Shown: in pieces, positions 8,639-17,068 of the stretch
Layout of the letters: every line of letters begins with the position of its first letter
How positions within the stretch are numbered: position 1 is the stretch's first letter
Origin: a bacterium
GTDB taxonomy: Bacteria > Zixibacteria > MSB-5A5 > WJJR01
DNA length: 41,884 bases
Assembly: GCA_035559435.1 (NCBI GenBank)
Contig: DATMBC010000094.1
Span: 1-41,884, forward strand
Direction: 5' to 3'
Notes under the pieces: generated by a model
Told to the model about the DNA's origin: nothing
Database searches by the model: none
What the model saw: only the letters and a program-made list of their open reading frames with translations
Position numbers and translations under genes: made by a program

Positions 8639-9679
8639 TCAATCCTCCGTGGACAGGCCGTCGGACAGCGACCGGCGGACATGATTCAAGGTGTTGGTGA
8701 CCAGCGTGTTCCAGAGATAGTGGTATTTCTGACGGTACGTTGCATCGTCCAAGGGGCCCGTCAGTTCTTCCAAATATAACCGCCGCGAGTCGCACTCCTT
8801 ATGTTCGGCCCAGTCGTTGGCCAGGAGCATGACGGCGCCGACCACCGTCTGGCGTTCGGCGGGGGTCAATCCCGCGGTTTTGGCCAGGCGGTCCAGGTCG
8901 CGGGCGATGGTGGCGCTGACCGCCGCCAAGACCGTGTCGCGCACACGCTGCTCGTCCAGGCATGCGTGTGGGGTCTGTGAGTGCGACGGTTCGATATCGG
9001 CCTCGTCCGTGCGGGGATCATGCAGTGCCCGCAGGATCGCAAAGAAGCCCAGCGAATTGCGGAAGCGGTCATCGCTGTCAAGTTTGTCGAACAAAACGCG
9101 GCAGATGCCGGGGATGTTGCCGGATTGGCTCTGGGCGGCCAGACACCAATGCCGCAGGAGGGCCGGCTCGGCCGAGGGCAGTTCGATGCGGTGCGGGTGC
9201 TCCGCCTTGGTCCAACGCCACTCCTCGCGACCACGCACCAGCACGCGAGAAAACTCGCCGCGACCGTGATGCAGCAGGCGTAGCAGCGAGCGGCGTGTGT
9301 TGTAGCCGAGCGGATCCTTCTCGTGCACAAGGTGCATGATCCCCTGCCGCAGGTGGCGCCGCAGGACGGTCTCGAAGCGGTCGAGCAGTTCGCTGTCGGT
9401 TGCGTCGCGATACGCTGTCAGGGCCTTGGTGAGTTCCAATGGTTCGCCGAGGCGCGCCGGCGAAAAAAGCGGCGTCAGGCAGAAGGCGGATAAGTCCGGG
9501 ACGGCGTTCTCGATCGGGAAGAGGTCGAGCGGCAGAGCGCGTCCGCGTGCCCGCAACGTGTGAACGAACGAAACGCCGCGACGCACCGCGAACTCATAGA
9601 CCGCACGCAGACAACGCTCGTCGTGGGGACGCGCGAGGAACTCGCGTAGACGTCGGGCCGGATGCGAAGGGTCGTTCAT
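8639..9679 (-). CDS. Unrecognised 346-residue protein, first gene of the Lon-like trio
   Basis: 346 residues, Arg-rich, no signal peptide or membrane segment, probably mostly helical and cytoplasmic. I do not recognise a family. Visible stretches include ELLDRFETVLRRHLRQGI in the middle and YLWNTLVTNTLNHVRRSL near the end. Because the next gene is anti-sigma-like, a highly divergent sigma factor or another regulator is conceivable, but no region 2 or region 4 motif is clear. The coding potential is good: the frame is open for over 1 kb, the codon pattern is high-GC third position, and it is spaced like an operon member. The ATG at 9679 has a weak ribosome site. Confidence 0.6.
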   Translation of the reverse strand: MNDPSHPARRLREFLARPHDERCLRAVYEFAVRRGVSFVHTLRARGRALPLDLFPIENAVPDLSAFCLTPLFSPARLGEPLELTKALTAYRDATDSELLDRFETVLRRHLRQGIMHLVHEKDPLGYNTRRSLLRLLHHGRGEFSRVLVRGREEWRWTKAEHPHRIELPSAEPALLRHWCLAAQSQSGNIPGICRVLFDKLDSDDRFRNSLGFFAILRALHDPRTDEADIEPSHSQTPHACLDEQRVRDTVLAAVSATIARDLDRLAKTAGLTPAERQTVVGAVMLLANDWAEHKECDSRRLYLEELTGPLDDATYRQKYHYLWNTLVTNTLNHVRRSLSDGLSTED

Positions 9680-10023
9680 GCCAGGCGCAGGGGCTCGATT
9701 TTAACGATCGCGCATGGCCAATATGCCACAAGCAGGGCTTCGGCGACAGCGCCGCCGCTGATTTTCGGTCGAGTTCGGATTGATCCGCTGAATTGACAAC
9801 GGCTTAGCCGCGCGGCCCATCGCCGGAAAATATGCGGGATCGGGTTAAGCGGGCCCGCAAAATTCCGACAAAGCAAGTGTGGATCTCCGGGAGAGCGCCG
9901 GCCGGAAGCGGGGTCCGGGCTGTCAGGGATGACGGGCATCGGAGCAACTGCCCGCTCTGCCGCAATTTCCGTGCAGGCAGCGTGTACTTGATCCGCACGC
10001 GTTCACTTTCCCGGACTTGACCG
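9680..10023. other. Divergent intergenic region without a clear promoter
   Basis: 344 bases separate the minus-strand trio from the plus-strand histidine kinase, so promoters for both should lie here. A TTGACA at about 9794 on the plus strand has no matching -10 box at 16-18 bases. I see no gene, hairpin or repeat I can support. Confidence 0.5.
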
Positions 10024-12705
10024 ATGGGCATGCCCGCCACAGGTTCAACATCACCCACACCGACGACACGCGCGCGCGAACCGTGGTTTCTGCGTTCGAA
10101 GTCGCGTCTGTACTTGGTCTTGTTGCTGGCGCTGGCGATTCCCGGCGCGGCGTTCTCGGCGCTGGTCGCCTTCGACGTCAAAAGAGAGTTGCGCGAGCAG
10201 GCGGAACGGGAAAACGCGCTGGCCGCAACGATGGTCACGCAACTGGTCGAAGAGCAGTTCTACGGGTTGCGTGACTATGTGCGCAGTTACGCCGACCGGA
10301 TCAGATTCTCCGAGTCGGTGTGCCGGCGCGACACGGTGTTTGCGCGCCGGGTGCTGGATCAGATGCGCGCGGGCAGCAGTCTGATTTCGCGAGTCTTTCT
10401 GACCGACACCGGCGGCGTGCTCTGGCTCGACACGCCCGTCGATCCCCAGGTTCACGGCCGTCGGTTTGCGCACCGCGACTGGTATCGCGGGGTGCATCGG
10501 TCGCCGCGCGCCTATGTCTCCGAGATGTACCGTCGCGACGCGCTCGGCCAGCCGTACACCATCGCGGTCGCCGCCATGGTCTACGATGACGGCGGAAACG
10601 CCTGCGGGATTCTGGTGGCGCAGGTGACGGTGGAGAATCTCGCGGAATGGCTGCTGGACCTGCGACTGTCGCAGCACGGCATCGCGACGCTGATCGACCC
10701 GCAGGGGCACTGGATCGACAACGCCGGGCACGGGGTGCATCCGGCGCGGATGATGGATACCACGACATTCCGGCATCTGATTGCCGAGTCGCGTGAGGCG
10801 ACAGAGGGGCGCGATCCGCTGTCGGGCGCGCCGTCGCTGGTCCACGTGGCGCCGGTGAGCGGTTCGGACTGGACGGTGGTGGCGCGTCGCTCGTTGCGGG
10901 ATGTCTACGCGCCGGCGCACGCGATGCAGCGGACGATCTTCCTGTACTTTGCGATCGGACTATTGGGCATGGTGGTGATCGGCGGCTCGATGTATCGGAC
11001 GCTGCGCCGTCATGACGCGGAACGCGACCAGGCGCAGGAGGAGATGCGCCGGGCATATCGCGATGTCGAGGAACGCGTCCGGCAGCGCACCGAAGAGTTG
11101 GCGCGGGCCAACCGCGAGCTCTCGCGGCTGGCAGGCATTGTCGAATGCTCCTACGACGCCATCGGCAGCGCGACGCTCGACGGTGTCGTGACCAGTTGGA
11201 ATCCGGCGGCCGAGCGCATCTATGGCTACCGCCGTGACGAGGTGATCGGGCAGCACTCGTCGATGCTATTGCCGCCCGAGCGCGCCGGAGAGACCGCGGG
11301 CATCCTGCGGCGGATTGTGGCCGGGGAGCTGCTGGAGCCGTTTGAATCGGTGCGCCGGCGCAAGGACGGCCAACTGATCGACATGTCGTTGACCTATTCG
11401 CCGGTGCGCGACGAGACCGGCGCGATCACCGGTGTGGCGGTGATCGCCCGCGACATCACCCGCCAGAAACGGATGGAGGCGCAGGCGCAGCGTCTCGAGC
11501 AGGAGCGCGCCGAGCTGCTGGAGCGGCTGCAGATGACGCTGGAGCGGATGCCGATCGGCTGCATCCTGCACGACACCGAGTTCTGTTTCACCTACTGGAA
11601 TCCCGCCGCCGAGAGGATCTTCGGCTACCGCCTGGCGGAGGTGATGGGCCGTTCGCCCTTCGGGCTCATCACCACCGAGAGTTCGCAGGACGCCACGGCC
11701 GCGGCGCTGCGCCGTCTGGCCGCCGGGGAGGAGCACTGCGACGAGGTTGGCGAGAATCTGACTCGCGACGGCCGTCGCATTATCTGCATCTGGCACAACA
11801 CCTCGCTGCGATCGCGCGACGGGGCGTTTCTGGGCGTGATCTCAATGTGCCAGGACATCACGGAGCAGAAACGCGATGAAGAACGGCTGCGGCACTACGC
11901 CGCGGCGCTGGCGCAGACCAACCGGGAATTGCGCGACTTCGCGTTCGTCGCCTCGCATGATTTGCAGGAACCGCTGCGCAAGATTCTGGCCTTCGGCGAG
12001 CGGCTGGAGGCGCACGCGGGGGCGGCGTTGGACGAGGACGCGCGCGACAGTCTGGACCGAATGCAGAACGCGGCGCGCCGGATGCAGACGTTAATCAGCG
12101 ACTTGCTGGATTTTTCGCGGGTGACGACCCAGGCGCAGCCGTTTGCGCCGGTGGATCTCAACGCGGTGGTGGCCGAGGCGCTCTCGGATTTGGAGGCGCG
12201 TGTCCTGCAGACCGGCGGCCGGGTGCAGATCGGGCCGCTGCCAACCATCGAGGCCGACCGTGTCCAGATGCGTCAGTTGTTTCAGAATGTGATCGGCAAT
12301 GCGCTGAAGTTCCACGACGCCGGCCGCCCGCCGGAAATCACCGTGAGCGCGCGCCGGACCGCACCGCCGGACCCGTCGGCGCAGCCGGCCGACTGGTGCG
12401 AAATCACCTTTGCCGACAACGGCATCGGCTTCGACGCGAGATTCGCGGAACGCATCTTCACGCCGTTTATCCGTTTACACGGACGTCAGGAATACGAGGG
12501 CACGGGCATGGGGCTGGCCATCTGCCGCAAGATCGTCGAACGCCACGGCGGGACGATCACGGCCTCCGGGCGCCCGGGGTCGGGGGCGACCTTCAGGGTG
12601 CTTCTGCCCGCGTGCCAATCCCCCGCGAGACCAGAACTATGGACCACCATCGATCATTCGACAGAGCAGCCGCAACCGGCGGCCCCGTCGAACGCCGCGT
12701 CGTAG
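10024..12705 (+). CDS. Hybrid-less sensor histidine kinase (Cache-PAS-PAS-HisKA-HATPase)
   Basis: 893 residues. Membrane helix 1 (about 27-48) and helix 2 (about 303-326) flank a periplasmic double-Cache-type sensor (SRVFLTDTGGVLWLDTP, RDWYRGVHRSPRAYVSEM, TIAVAAMVYDD). A coiled coil (330-365) leads to two PAS domains (about 367-485 and 500-620; both with WNPAAERI-Y/F-GYR). The HisKA box is FVASHDLQEPLRKI with the phospho-accepting His645. The ATPase domain has the N box VIGNALKFH, G1 DNGIGFD, F box FTPFIRLH and G2 GTGMGLAIC. All catalytic motifs are present. The gene overlaps the following response-regulator gene by 67 bases, which argues for coupled translation and a cognate pair. The Cache ligand is unknown. 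The start could also be the ATG two codons later; the ribosome site is weak for both. Confidence 0.93.
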   Translation: MGMPATGSTSPTPTTRAREPWFLRSKSRLYLVLLLALAIPGAAFSALVAFDVKRELREQAERENALAATMVTQLVEEQFYGLRDYVRSYADRIRFSESVCRRDTVFARRVLDQMRAGSSLISRVFLTDTGGVLWLDTPVDPQVHGRRFAHRDWYRGVHRSPRAYVSEMYRRDALGQPYTIAVAAMVYDDGGNACGILVAQVTVENLAEWLLDLRLSQHGIATLIDPQGHWIDNAGHGVHPARMMDTTTFRHLIAESREATEGRDPLSGAPSLVHVAPVSGSDWTVVARRSLRDVYAPAHAMQRTIFLYFAIGLLGMVVIGGSMYRTLRRHDAERDQAQEEMRRAYRDVEERVRQRTEELARANRELSRLAGIVECSYDAIGSATLDGVVTSWNPAAERIYGYRRDEVIGQHSSMLLPPERAGETAGILRRIVAGELLEPFESVRRRKDGQLIDMSLTYSPVRDETGAITGVAVIARDITRQKRMEAQAQRLEQERAELLERLQMTLERMPIGCILHDTEFCFTYWNPAAERIFGYRLAEVMGRSPFGLITTESSQDATAAALRRLAAGEEHCDEVGENLTRDGRRIICIWHNTSLRSRDGAFLGVISMCQDITEQKRDEERLRHYAAALAQTNRELRDFAFVASHDLQEPLRKILAFGERLEAHAGAALDEDARDSLDRMQNAARRMQTLISDLLDFSRVTTQAQPFAPVDLNAVVAEALSDLEARVLQTGGRVQIGPLPTIEADRVQMRQLFQNVIGNALKFHDAGRPPEITVSARRTAPPDPSAQPADWCEITFADNGIGFDARFAERIFTPFIRLHGRQEYEGTGMGLAICRKIVERHGGTITASGRPGSGATFRVLLPACQSPARPELWTTIDHSTEQPQPAAPSNAAS

Positions 12706-14840
12706 GCGACGCGCCCAACGGCCGCCGCCCCGTCGCGCCGATCCGTGTGCTCCTGGTCGATGACGACGAGGACGATTTCGTCATCACCCGGCGTCTGCTG
12801 CAAGAGGGTGGCAACGGTGGGATCGAACTGGAGTGGGTTGCCGACGTTGACGGGGCGCGTCAGGTGATCGCCGAGCGCCGCCACGATGTCTATCTGCTCG
12901 ATTACGCGCTGGGCCCGGTGACGGGGGTGCAGCTGATGCGCGAGGCGCTGGCGAACGGCGGGCTGGCGCCGATGATCATCCTCACCGGTCAGGGCGCCGC
13001 CGACCACGACATGGAGGCGCTCTCGGCCGGGGCGGCCGAGTATCTCGTCAAAGGGGAGTGCTCCGGGCCGCTTCTGGCCCGCACGATCCGCTACGCGCTG
13101 GAGAAGACGCGTTCGCTGGTGGCGTTGCAGCAAAGCGAGGAACGCTACGCGCTGGCGGTCGAGGGCGCCAGCGACGGACTCTGGGATTGGGATTTGGACG
13201 CCAAGGTCATCTACCTGTCGCCGCGGTGGAAGCGCATGCTTGGATACGATCCGGACGAGATCGGGCGCAGCGTGCACGAGTGGTTCGGACGGGTGCATCC
13301 CGAGGACCGCGCCCGTGTGCAGTCGGAGATGTCGGCGCACCTGTCGGGCGAGACGCCGCAGTTTGAAAGCGAGCACCGTCTGCAGACCCGTCAGGGGGTG
13401 TACCGTTGGGTGTACGCCCGCGGGCTGGCGGTCCGTCGCGCCAACGGCGCGCCCTACCGGATCGCCGGATCGCTCACCGACATCCACGCGCGCAAGATCG
13501 CCGAGGAGCAGATCATCCGCGGGTCGATGCACGACGCGCTCACGGGGTTGCCCAACCGGGTGCTCTTGAAGGACCGGTTATTGCAACAACTGCGGTATGC
13601 CGAGCGCCACGAGGGATACCTGTTTGCGATTCTCTTCGTCGATCTGGACTGTTTCAAGCTGGTCAACGACAGTCTCGGCCACATGCGGGCCGATCAGTTG
13701 CTGGTGGCGGCGGGGCAGCGGGTGCAGAACAATCTGCGTCCCGGCGACACGGTGGCGCGGTTCGGCGGCGACGAGTTTGTGATCTTGGTGACCGACATCG
13801 CCGATGAAGAGGCGGCGGTGATGGTGGCCGAGCGGATTCAGGCCGACTTCATGCGGCCGTTTTCGATCGACGGCGAGGAAGTGCTGACGACGATGAGCGT
13901 CGGGATCGTGGTGCACGGGTCGGGACGCGCCACGCCCGATGAGATTCTGCGCGATGCCGACACCGCGATGTACATGGCCAAACAGCGCGGCGGCGCCGGC
14001 TATGTGGTCTTCGGCGCGGAGATGGGCAGCAACGCGTCGGTGCAACTGCAACTGCGCGCCGATCTGCGCCGGGCAGTGGCGGCGCAGTCGCTGGCGTTGC
14101 GCTACCAGCCCATACTGCGGCTCTCGGATGGTTACATCGCCGGCTTTGAGGCGCTGTTGCGCTGGGAGCATCCGGAGCGGGGCGCGGTCGATCCGATGGA
14201 GTTCATCCCGGCGGCGGAGAGCACCGGGCTGATCGTGCCGTTGGGACGCTGGGCGCTGATGCAGGCCTGCCGCACCGCAGCCGCCTGGCAGACAGACGGC
14301 GCGGCGGCGGTCCCCATCAGCGTCAACCTCTCGGCCCGGCAATTGCAGCGCAGCGATTTCCTCTCGTCGCTGGAGGCGGTCCTGCGTGAAACCGGATTGC
14401 CGGCGTCGGCGCTGGTGTTGGAGTTGACCGAGACCGCGTTGTTTGCGCATTCCGAACCGGTGGTGCGGGCGCTGGAGGGCATCCGCGCGCTGGGAATTTC
14501 ACTGCACATCGACGACTTCGGCACCGGGTACTCATCGCTCAATTACCTGGCGAGGCTGCCGGTCACCGCGCTGAAGGTCGACCGCAGTTTTGTGCAGGGG
14601 CTGGGTCGTGACGAAGGAAGTCGGAAGATCATTCGCGGCGTGGTGACGCTGGCGCACAGTCTTGGCATCGAGGTGATCGCCGAAGGCATCGAGTCCGCGG
14701 CGCAACTGCGGCTTTTGCGCGACGAAATGGGCTGCGATTTCGGGCAGGGGTATCTGTATGCGCGCGCGCTGGAAAGCGATGAGGCGTTCTCCTGTCTGGT
14801 CCGTCAACCGTGGCAGCGCATCGCGCAAACGGCGTCCTGA
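12639..14840 (+). CDS. Response regulator with PAS, GGDEF and EAL domains
   Basis: 733 residues. The N-terminal receiver has the acidic cluster VDDDEDD, phospho-acceptor Asp88 (LLDYALG) and the conserved Lys in EYLVKGE. A PAS domain (DGLWDWDLDAKVIYLSPRWK) follows. The diguanylate cyclase domain has an intact RFGGDEF (motif at 376-380) with an RPGD inhibitory site at the usual spacing upstream. The EAL phosphodiesterase domain keeps EALLRWEHP (504-506), NLSARQL, ELTETAL, IDDFGTGYSSL, LKVDRSF and IAEGIES. Both enzyme domains therefore look active, so output may switch between making and breaking cyclic di-GMP. The ATG at 12639 lies inside the end of the kinase gene; the longer open frame upstream lacks domain sequence. 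Confidence 0.92.
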   Translation: MDHHRSFDRAAATGGPVERRVVGDAPNGRRPVAPIRVLLVDDDEDDFVITRRLLQEGGNGGIELEWVADVDGARQVIAERRHDVYLLDYALGPVTGVQLMREALANGGLAPMIILTGQGAADHDMEALSAGAAEYLVKGECSGPLLARTIRYALEKTRSLVALQQSEERYALAVEGASDGLWDWDLDAKVIYLSPRWKRMLGYDPDEIGRSVHEWFGRVHPEDRARVQSEMSAHLSGETPQFESEHRLQTRQGVYRWVYARGLAVRRANGAPYRIAGSLTDIHARKIAEEQIIRGSMHDALTGLPNRVLLKDRLLQQLRYAERHEGYLFAILFVDLDCFKLVNDSLGHMRADQLLVAAGQRVQNNLRPGDTVARFGGDEFVILVTDIADEEAAVMVAERIQADFMRPFSIDGEEVLTTMSVGIVVHGSGRATPDEILRDADTAMYMAKQRGGAGYVVFGAEMGSNASVQLQLRADLRRAVAAQSLALRYQPILRLSDGYIAGFEALLRWEHPERGAVDPMEFIPAAESTGLIVPLGRWALMQACRTAAAWQTDGAAAVPISVNLSARQLQRSDFLSSLEAVLRETGLPASALVLELTETALFAHSEPVVRALEGIRALGISLHIDDFGTGYSSLNYLARLPVTALKVDRSFVQGLGRDEGSRKIIRGVVTLAHSLGIEVIAEGIESAAQLRLLRDEMGCDFGQGYLYARALESDEAFSCLVRQPWQRIAQTAS

Positions 14841-14929
14841 CCGCCACTACGACGTAACGCGTTACCACTCCTCGCAATACGATTGCGGATTTCCCCTCGA
14901 TTCCGTGGTTTCTACCGCCGGATGAGATG

Positions 14930-14935
14930 TATAAT
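14930..14935 (+). promoter_or_regulatory. Consensus -10 box (TATAAT) before the lipoprotein gene
   Basis: A perfect TATAAT lies 85 bases upstream of the lipoprotein ATG. The -35 is weak (TGGTTT at 14906-14911, 18-base spacer). A 12-bp palindrome, GTAACGCGTTAC, sits upstream at 14854-14865 and could be an operator. The AT-rich patch stands out from GC-rich surroundings. Confidence 0.4.
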
Positions 14936-15019
14936 TTATTAGATGAAGCCGGCGAGGGTCGCCTTGCCGCAGAGTTGATCAGTGACGGAAGCGCCGGCAT
15001 GACACAGAGGAGGACGGTT

Positions 15020-15856
15020 ATGGAGTTCACACGAGGCATGACCACAGTCGCGATCGTGGCAATCGTTGCTCTGTTGATCGGTTGCGGCCAGAGCCAGAAA
15101 CAGTCGCAGGGCGGGATGACCGACTCGACGCAGGTGGCCGCGACGGAACCGGCGCAGACGCCGCCGACAACCGAGCCGGCCGGACAGCCGGCGACGCAAC
15201 CGGCCACATCGCAGCCGTCGACCGGCAAGCCGGCCGCGACCAAACCGTCCACTTCGGGCCGCGGCACGACGTCCCAGCCCGCCAAGCCGGCGGTCCAGGA
15301 GCCGGCGCAGCCCAAGATGGTGACCATCCCATCCGGGACCGTACTGACCGTGGCACTGGAGACGCGTCTTCGGACTGACTCGAACGCGGTCGGGGACCGT
15401 TTCCGGGCACGCACCACCGATGCGATTCGCATAGATGAAATGACGGTACTGCCGGCCGGTTCCGAAGTGCGCGGCCGCCTGACGCATGTCGAAGAGCCGC
15501 ATCGCACCGCCGGGAAGGCGCAGATGACGCTGGCTTTTGAGGAAATCATTGACCCCAGCGGACAGGCGCACAGCATCAGCGCTCCGCCGATTGCGCTGGA
15601 AGGCGAAGGGGACAAAATCAGCGACGAGGAGAAGGTTGCCGGCGGCGCGGTGGTCGGCGGCATCATCGGCGCGCTGACCAGCAAGAACAAAGGCAAGGGC
15701 GCGTTGACCGGCGCCGCGGCCGGCGCGGCCGCCGGCGGCGCGATCGCCCTGGCAACCAAGGGCCGGCAGCTGGATCTCCCGCCGGGGCAGCAGTTCTCCG
15801 TCGAGCTGAGCGCGCCGGTGACGATTCCAGTCTCGCAACTGACCGCGGGCAAATAA
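15020..15856 (+). CDS. Lipoprotein with Thr/Pro linker and glycine-zipper segment
   Basis: 278 residues. The signal ends in the lipobox LLIGC (Cys22). A long low-complexity linker rich in Thr, Pro, Gln and Ala (about 30-95) reaches to a C-terminal domain that begins VTIPSGTVLTVALETRLRTD and ends SVELSAPVTIPVSQL, which resembles the beta domain of TrbI/VirB10-like proteins. Inside it is a glycine-zipper stretch, GGAVVGGIIGAL and GAAAGAAAGGAIALA, often seen in outer-membrane-associated lipoproteins. The ATG at 15020 has GAGGAGG about 6 bases upstream. Monocistronic, with its own likely promoter and terminator. Function unknown; an envelope structural role is a guess. Confidence 0.8.
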   Translation: MEFTRGMTTVAIVAIVALLIGCGQSQKQSQGGMTDSTQVAATEPAQTPPTTEPAGQPATQPATSQPSTGKPAATKPSTSGRGTTSQPAKPAVQEPAQPKMVTIPSGTVLTVALETRLRTDSNAVGDRFRARTTDAIRIDEMTVLPAGSEVRGRLTHVEEPHRTAGKAQMTLAFEEIIDPSGQAHSISAPPIALEGEGDKISDEEKVAGGAVVGGIIGALTSKNKGKGALTGAAAGAAAGGAIALATKGRQLDLPPGQQFSVELSAPVTIPVSQLTAGK

Positions 15857-15880
15857 CCGGTTACAGCCAGACCAAATCGC

Positions 15881-15909
15881 AACGGGCGCCAGACGTGTTG
15901 GCGCCCGTT
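15881..15909 (+). terminator. Intrinsic terminator after the lipoprotein gene
   Basis: AACGGGCGCCA pairs perfectly with TGGCGCCCGTT (11 bp) around a 7-base loop, followed by a T-rich stretch (GTGTCTTTCTG). It starts 24 bases past the stop codon. The converging gene ends at 15935, so the hairpin may serve both directions. Confidence 0.75.
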
Positions 15910-15934
15910 GTGTCTTTCTGTCTGTCCGTTGATC

Positions 15935-16609
15935 CTACCAGAGTCCGGGAACGAGACGGTATCGCACCGCCGCGGCGTAGGCCTCATACCCGTCAAGATT
16001 GCGCCGCAGAAATTGATCCTCGAGAATGGCCCGACGCAGGATGACGAGGGCATACCCCATCGCGGGAATCATCGCCAGCCATGATCCCAACACCAGCGCG
16101 CTGGCGGGGACCGAGAGCACCATGCCGAGGTATCCGGGATGGCGGACGAAACGGTAGGGGCCAAGCGTCACCAGGTGGTGACCCCGGTCCTCCTGCAAGC
16201 GGACCACCGGCGAGAAAAAGCGGTTAACGACCACTGCCCAGATGGTCAGGCCGCCGAAGATGGCAAAGACGAGTAGTCCGGCAAATTGGAGCGATTGAGG
16301 CACGGGGGCGGACCAGTGGAAGCGGCCAACCTCAAGCGGCGCAATAATCCAATGAGCGGCAAAGAGTAGCGTGGAGAAATGCCACGTGAAGTGATCGACA
16401 CCGCCGGGGCCGGGCCGGTTGCGCTCGCCCGCCAGTCCCGGGTCCATCCGCAGAGCGATCCACAGGCCTTTGCCAACGCAGATAACGAAATAGCTCCAAT
16501 ACATCGGCAGGTCCAGCCGCCCGGCCAAACCAAACAGCAGCAGACCGAACAGGCAGGAGGCCGCAAACCATTGCGCCAATCGAACCGACTTATTGTGTGC
16601 GATGATCAC
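15935..16609 (-). CDS. Isoprenylcysteine carboxyl methyltransferase-like membrane protein
   Basis: 224 residues with about five membrane segments. The C-terminal half has the family signature: GPYRFVRHPGYLGM, then LEDQFLRRNLDGYEAYAAAV and a final RLVPGLW. Bacterial members of this ICMT/phospholipid methyltransferase-like group are predicted SAM-dependent methyltransferases at the membrane; their substrates are mostly unknown. The GTG start at 16609 is chosen because AGGTGG lies about 7 bases upstream; an in-frame GTG at 16669 would add 20 non-hydrophobic residues. It stands alone and converges on the lipoprotein gene. Confidence 0.8.
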   Translation of the reverse strand: MIIAHNKSVRLAQWFAASCLFGLLLFGLAGRLDLPMYWSYFVICVGKGLWIALRMDPGLAGERNRPGPGGVDHFTWHFSTLLFAAHWIIAPLEVGRFHWSAPVPQSLQFAGLLVFAIFGGLTIWAVVVNRFFSPVVRLQEDRGHHLVTLGPYRFVRHPGYLGMVLSVPASALVLGSWLAMIPAMGYALVILRRAILEDQFLRRNLDGYEAYAAAVRYRLVPGLW

Positions 16610-16910
16610 CGAACCACCACCTGTCGAATTCAAGTCGAACTGCGGGAGGACCTTACGGGCGAAGTACACAACGCCGTCATCGATTCATACGATTCGCAGT
16701 TGGCGGCCTGTTTGGATTAAAACGGTCCCCTTGCCCGGACTTGGGAAGCATTCCAAAGGTAGCCGGAGATTTTTTGTGGGATTTTGGGTGATAGCGCTTG
16801 TCGGAATTGCCTCTGGGCGTTAATTTTATCGCGAGGCAGACGGCGGAGGTGAGTTCGCCTGTGTTCTGTTTGTCTTCGTCTCACAAGATGTCTGACCGAC
16901 GTACCGGTTG

Positions 16911-17005
16911 ATCTCACAAGGAAAGAAACCTGCAGCGTGGCATTGTCTGCGGAGTGACTGCGCAAGGATGCGCGCTCCGGACGGGTCGCAAAACCGTGTG
17001 AGTCC
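16911..17005 (+). ncRNA. Candidate structured leader RNA before the giant secreted protein gene
   Basis: A nested set of helices lies 64 bases before the giant gene. P1 pairs CTCACA (16913-16918) with TGTGAG (16997-17002), continued by GG (16920-16921) with CC (16994-16995). A purine-rich internal loop follows: AAAGAAA (16922-16928) against TCGCAAAA (16986-16993). Above it CC pairs with GG (16929-16930/16984-16985), and two hairpins fill the interior: CCTGCAG/CTGCGG (16930-16952) and GCGCA-AGGA-TGCGC (16960-16973). Alternative pairings (GGAG 16951-16954 with CTCC 16975-16978; ACGG 16981-16984 with CCGT 16994-16997) compete, as in a switch. AAGG..AAACC and GGG.CGCAAAACC resemble the conserved parts of cyclic di-GMP-I (GEMM) riboswitches, but the order of helices is not the standard one. 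The rest of 16610-17068 shows no gene. Confidence 0.4.
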
Positions 17006-17068
17006 ATTCTATTTACTTCGTATGCGAGGACGTTGTTGCACATGATGGATTGAGAGAGGTTTCCGCAC

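Noticed and set aside
9790-9830. Promoter from a TTGACA-like hexamer before the histidine kinase
   Set aside because: No -10 box lies at an acceptable distance.
16911-17040. Firm call of a cyclic di-GMP-I (GEMM) riboswitch
   Set aside because: Short sequence pieces fit, but the helix order differs and the 3' helix closing the standard fold is not found; left as an unclassified structured RNA.
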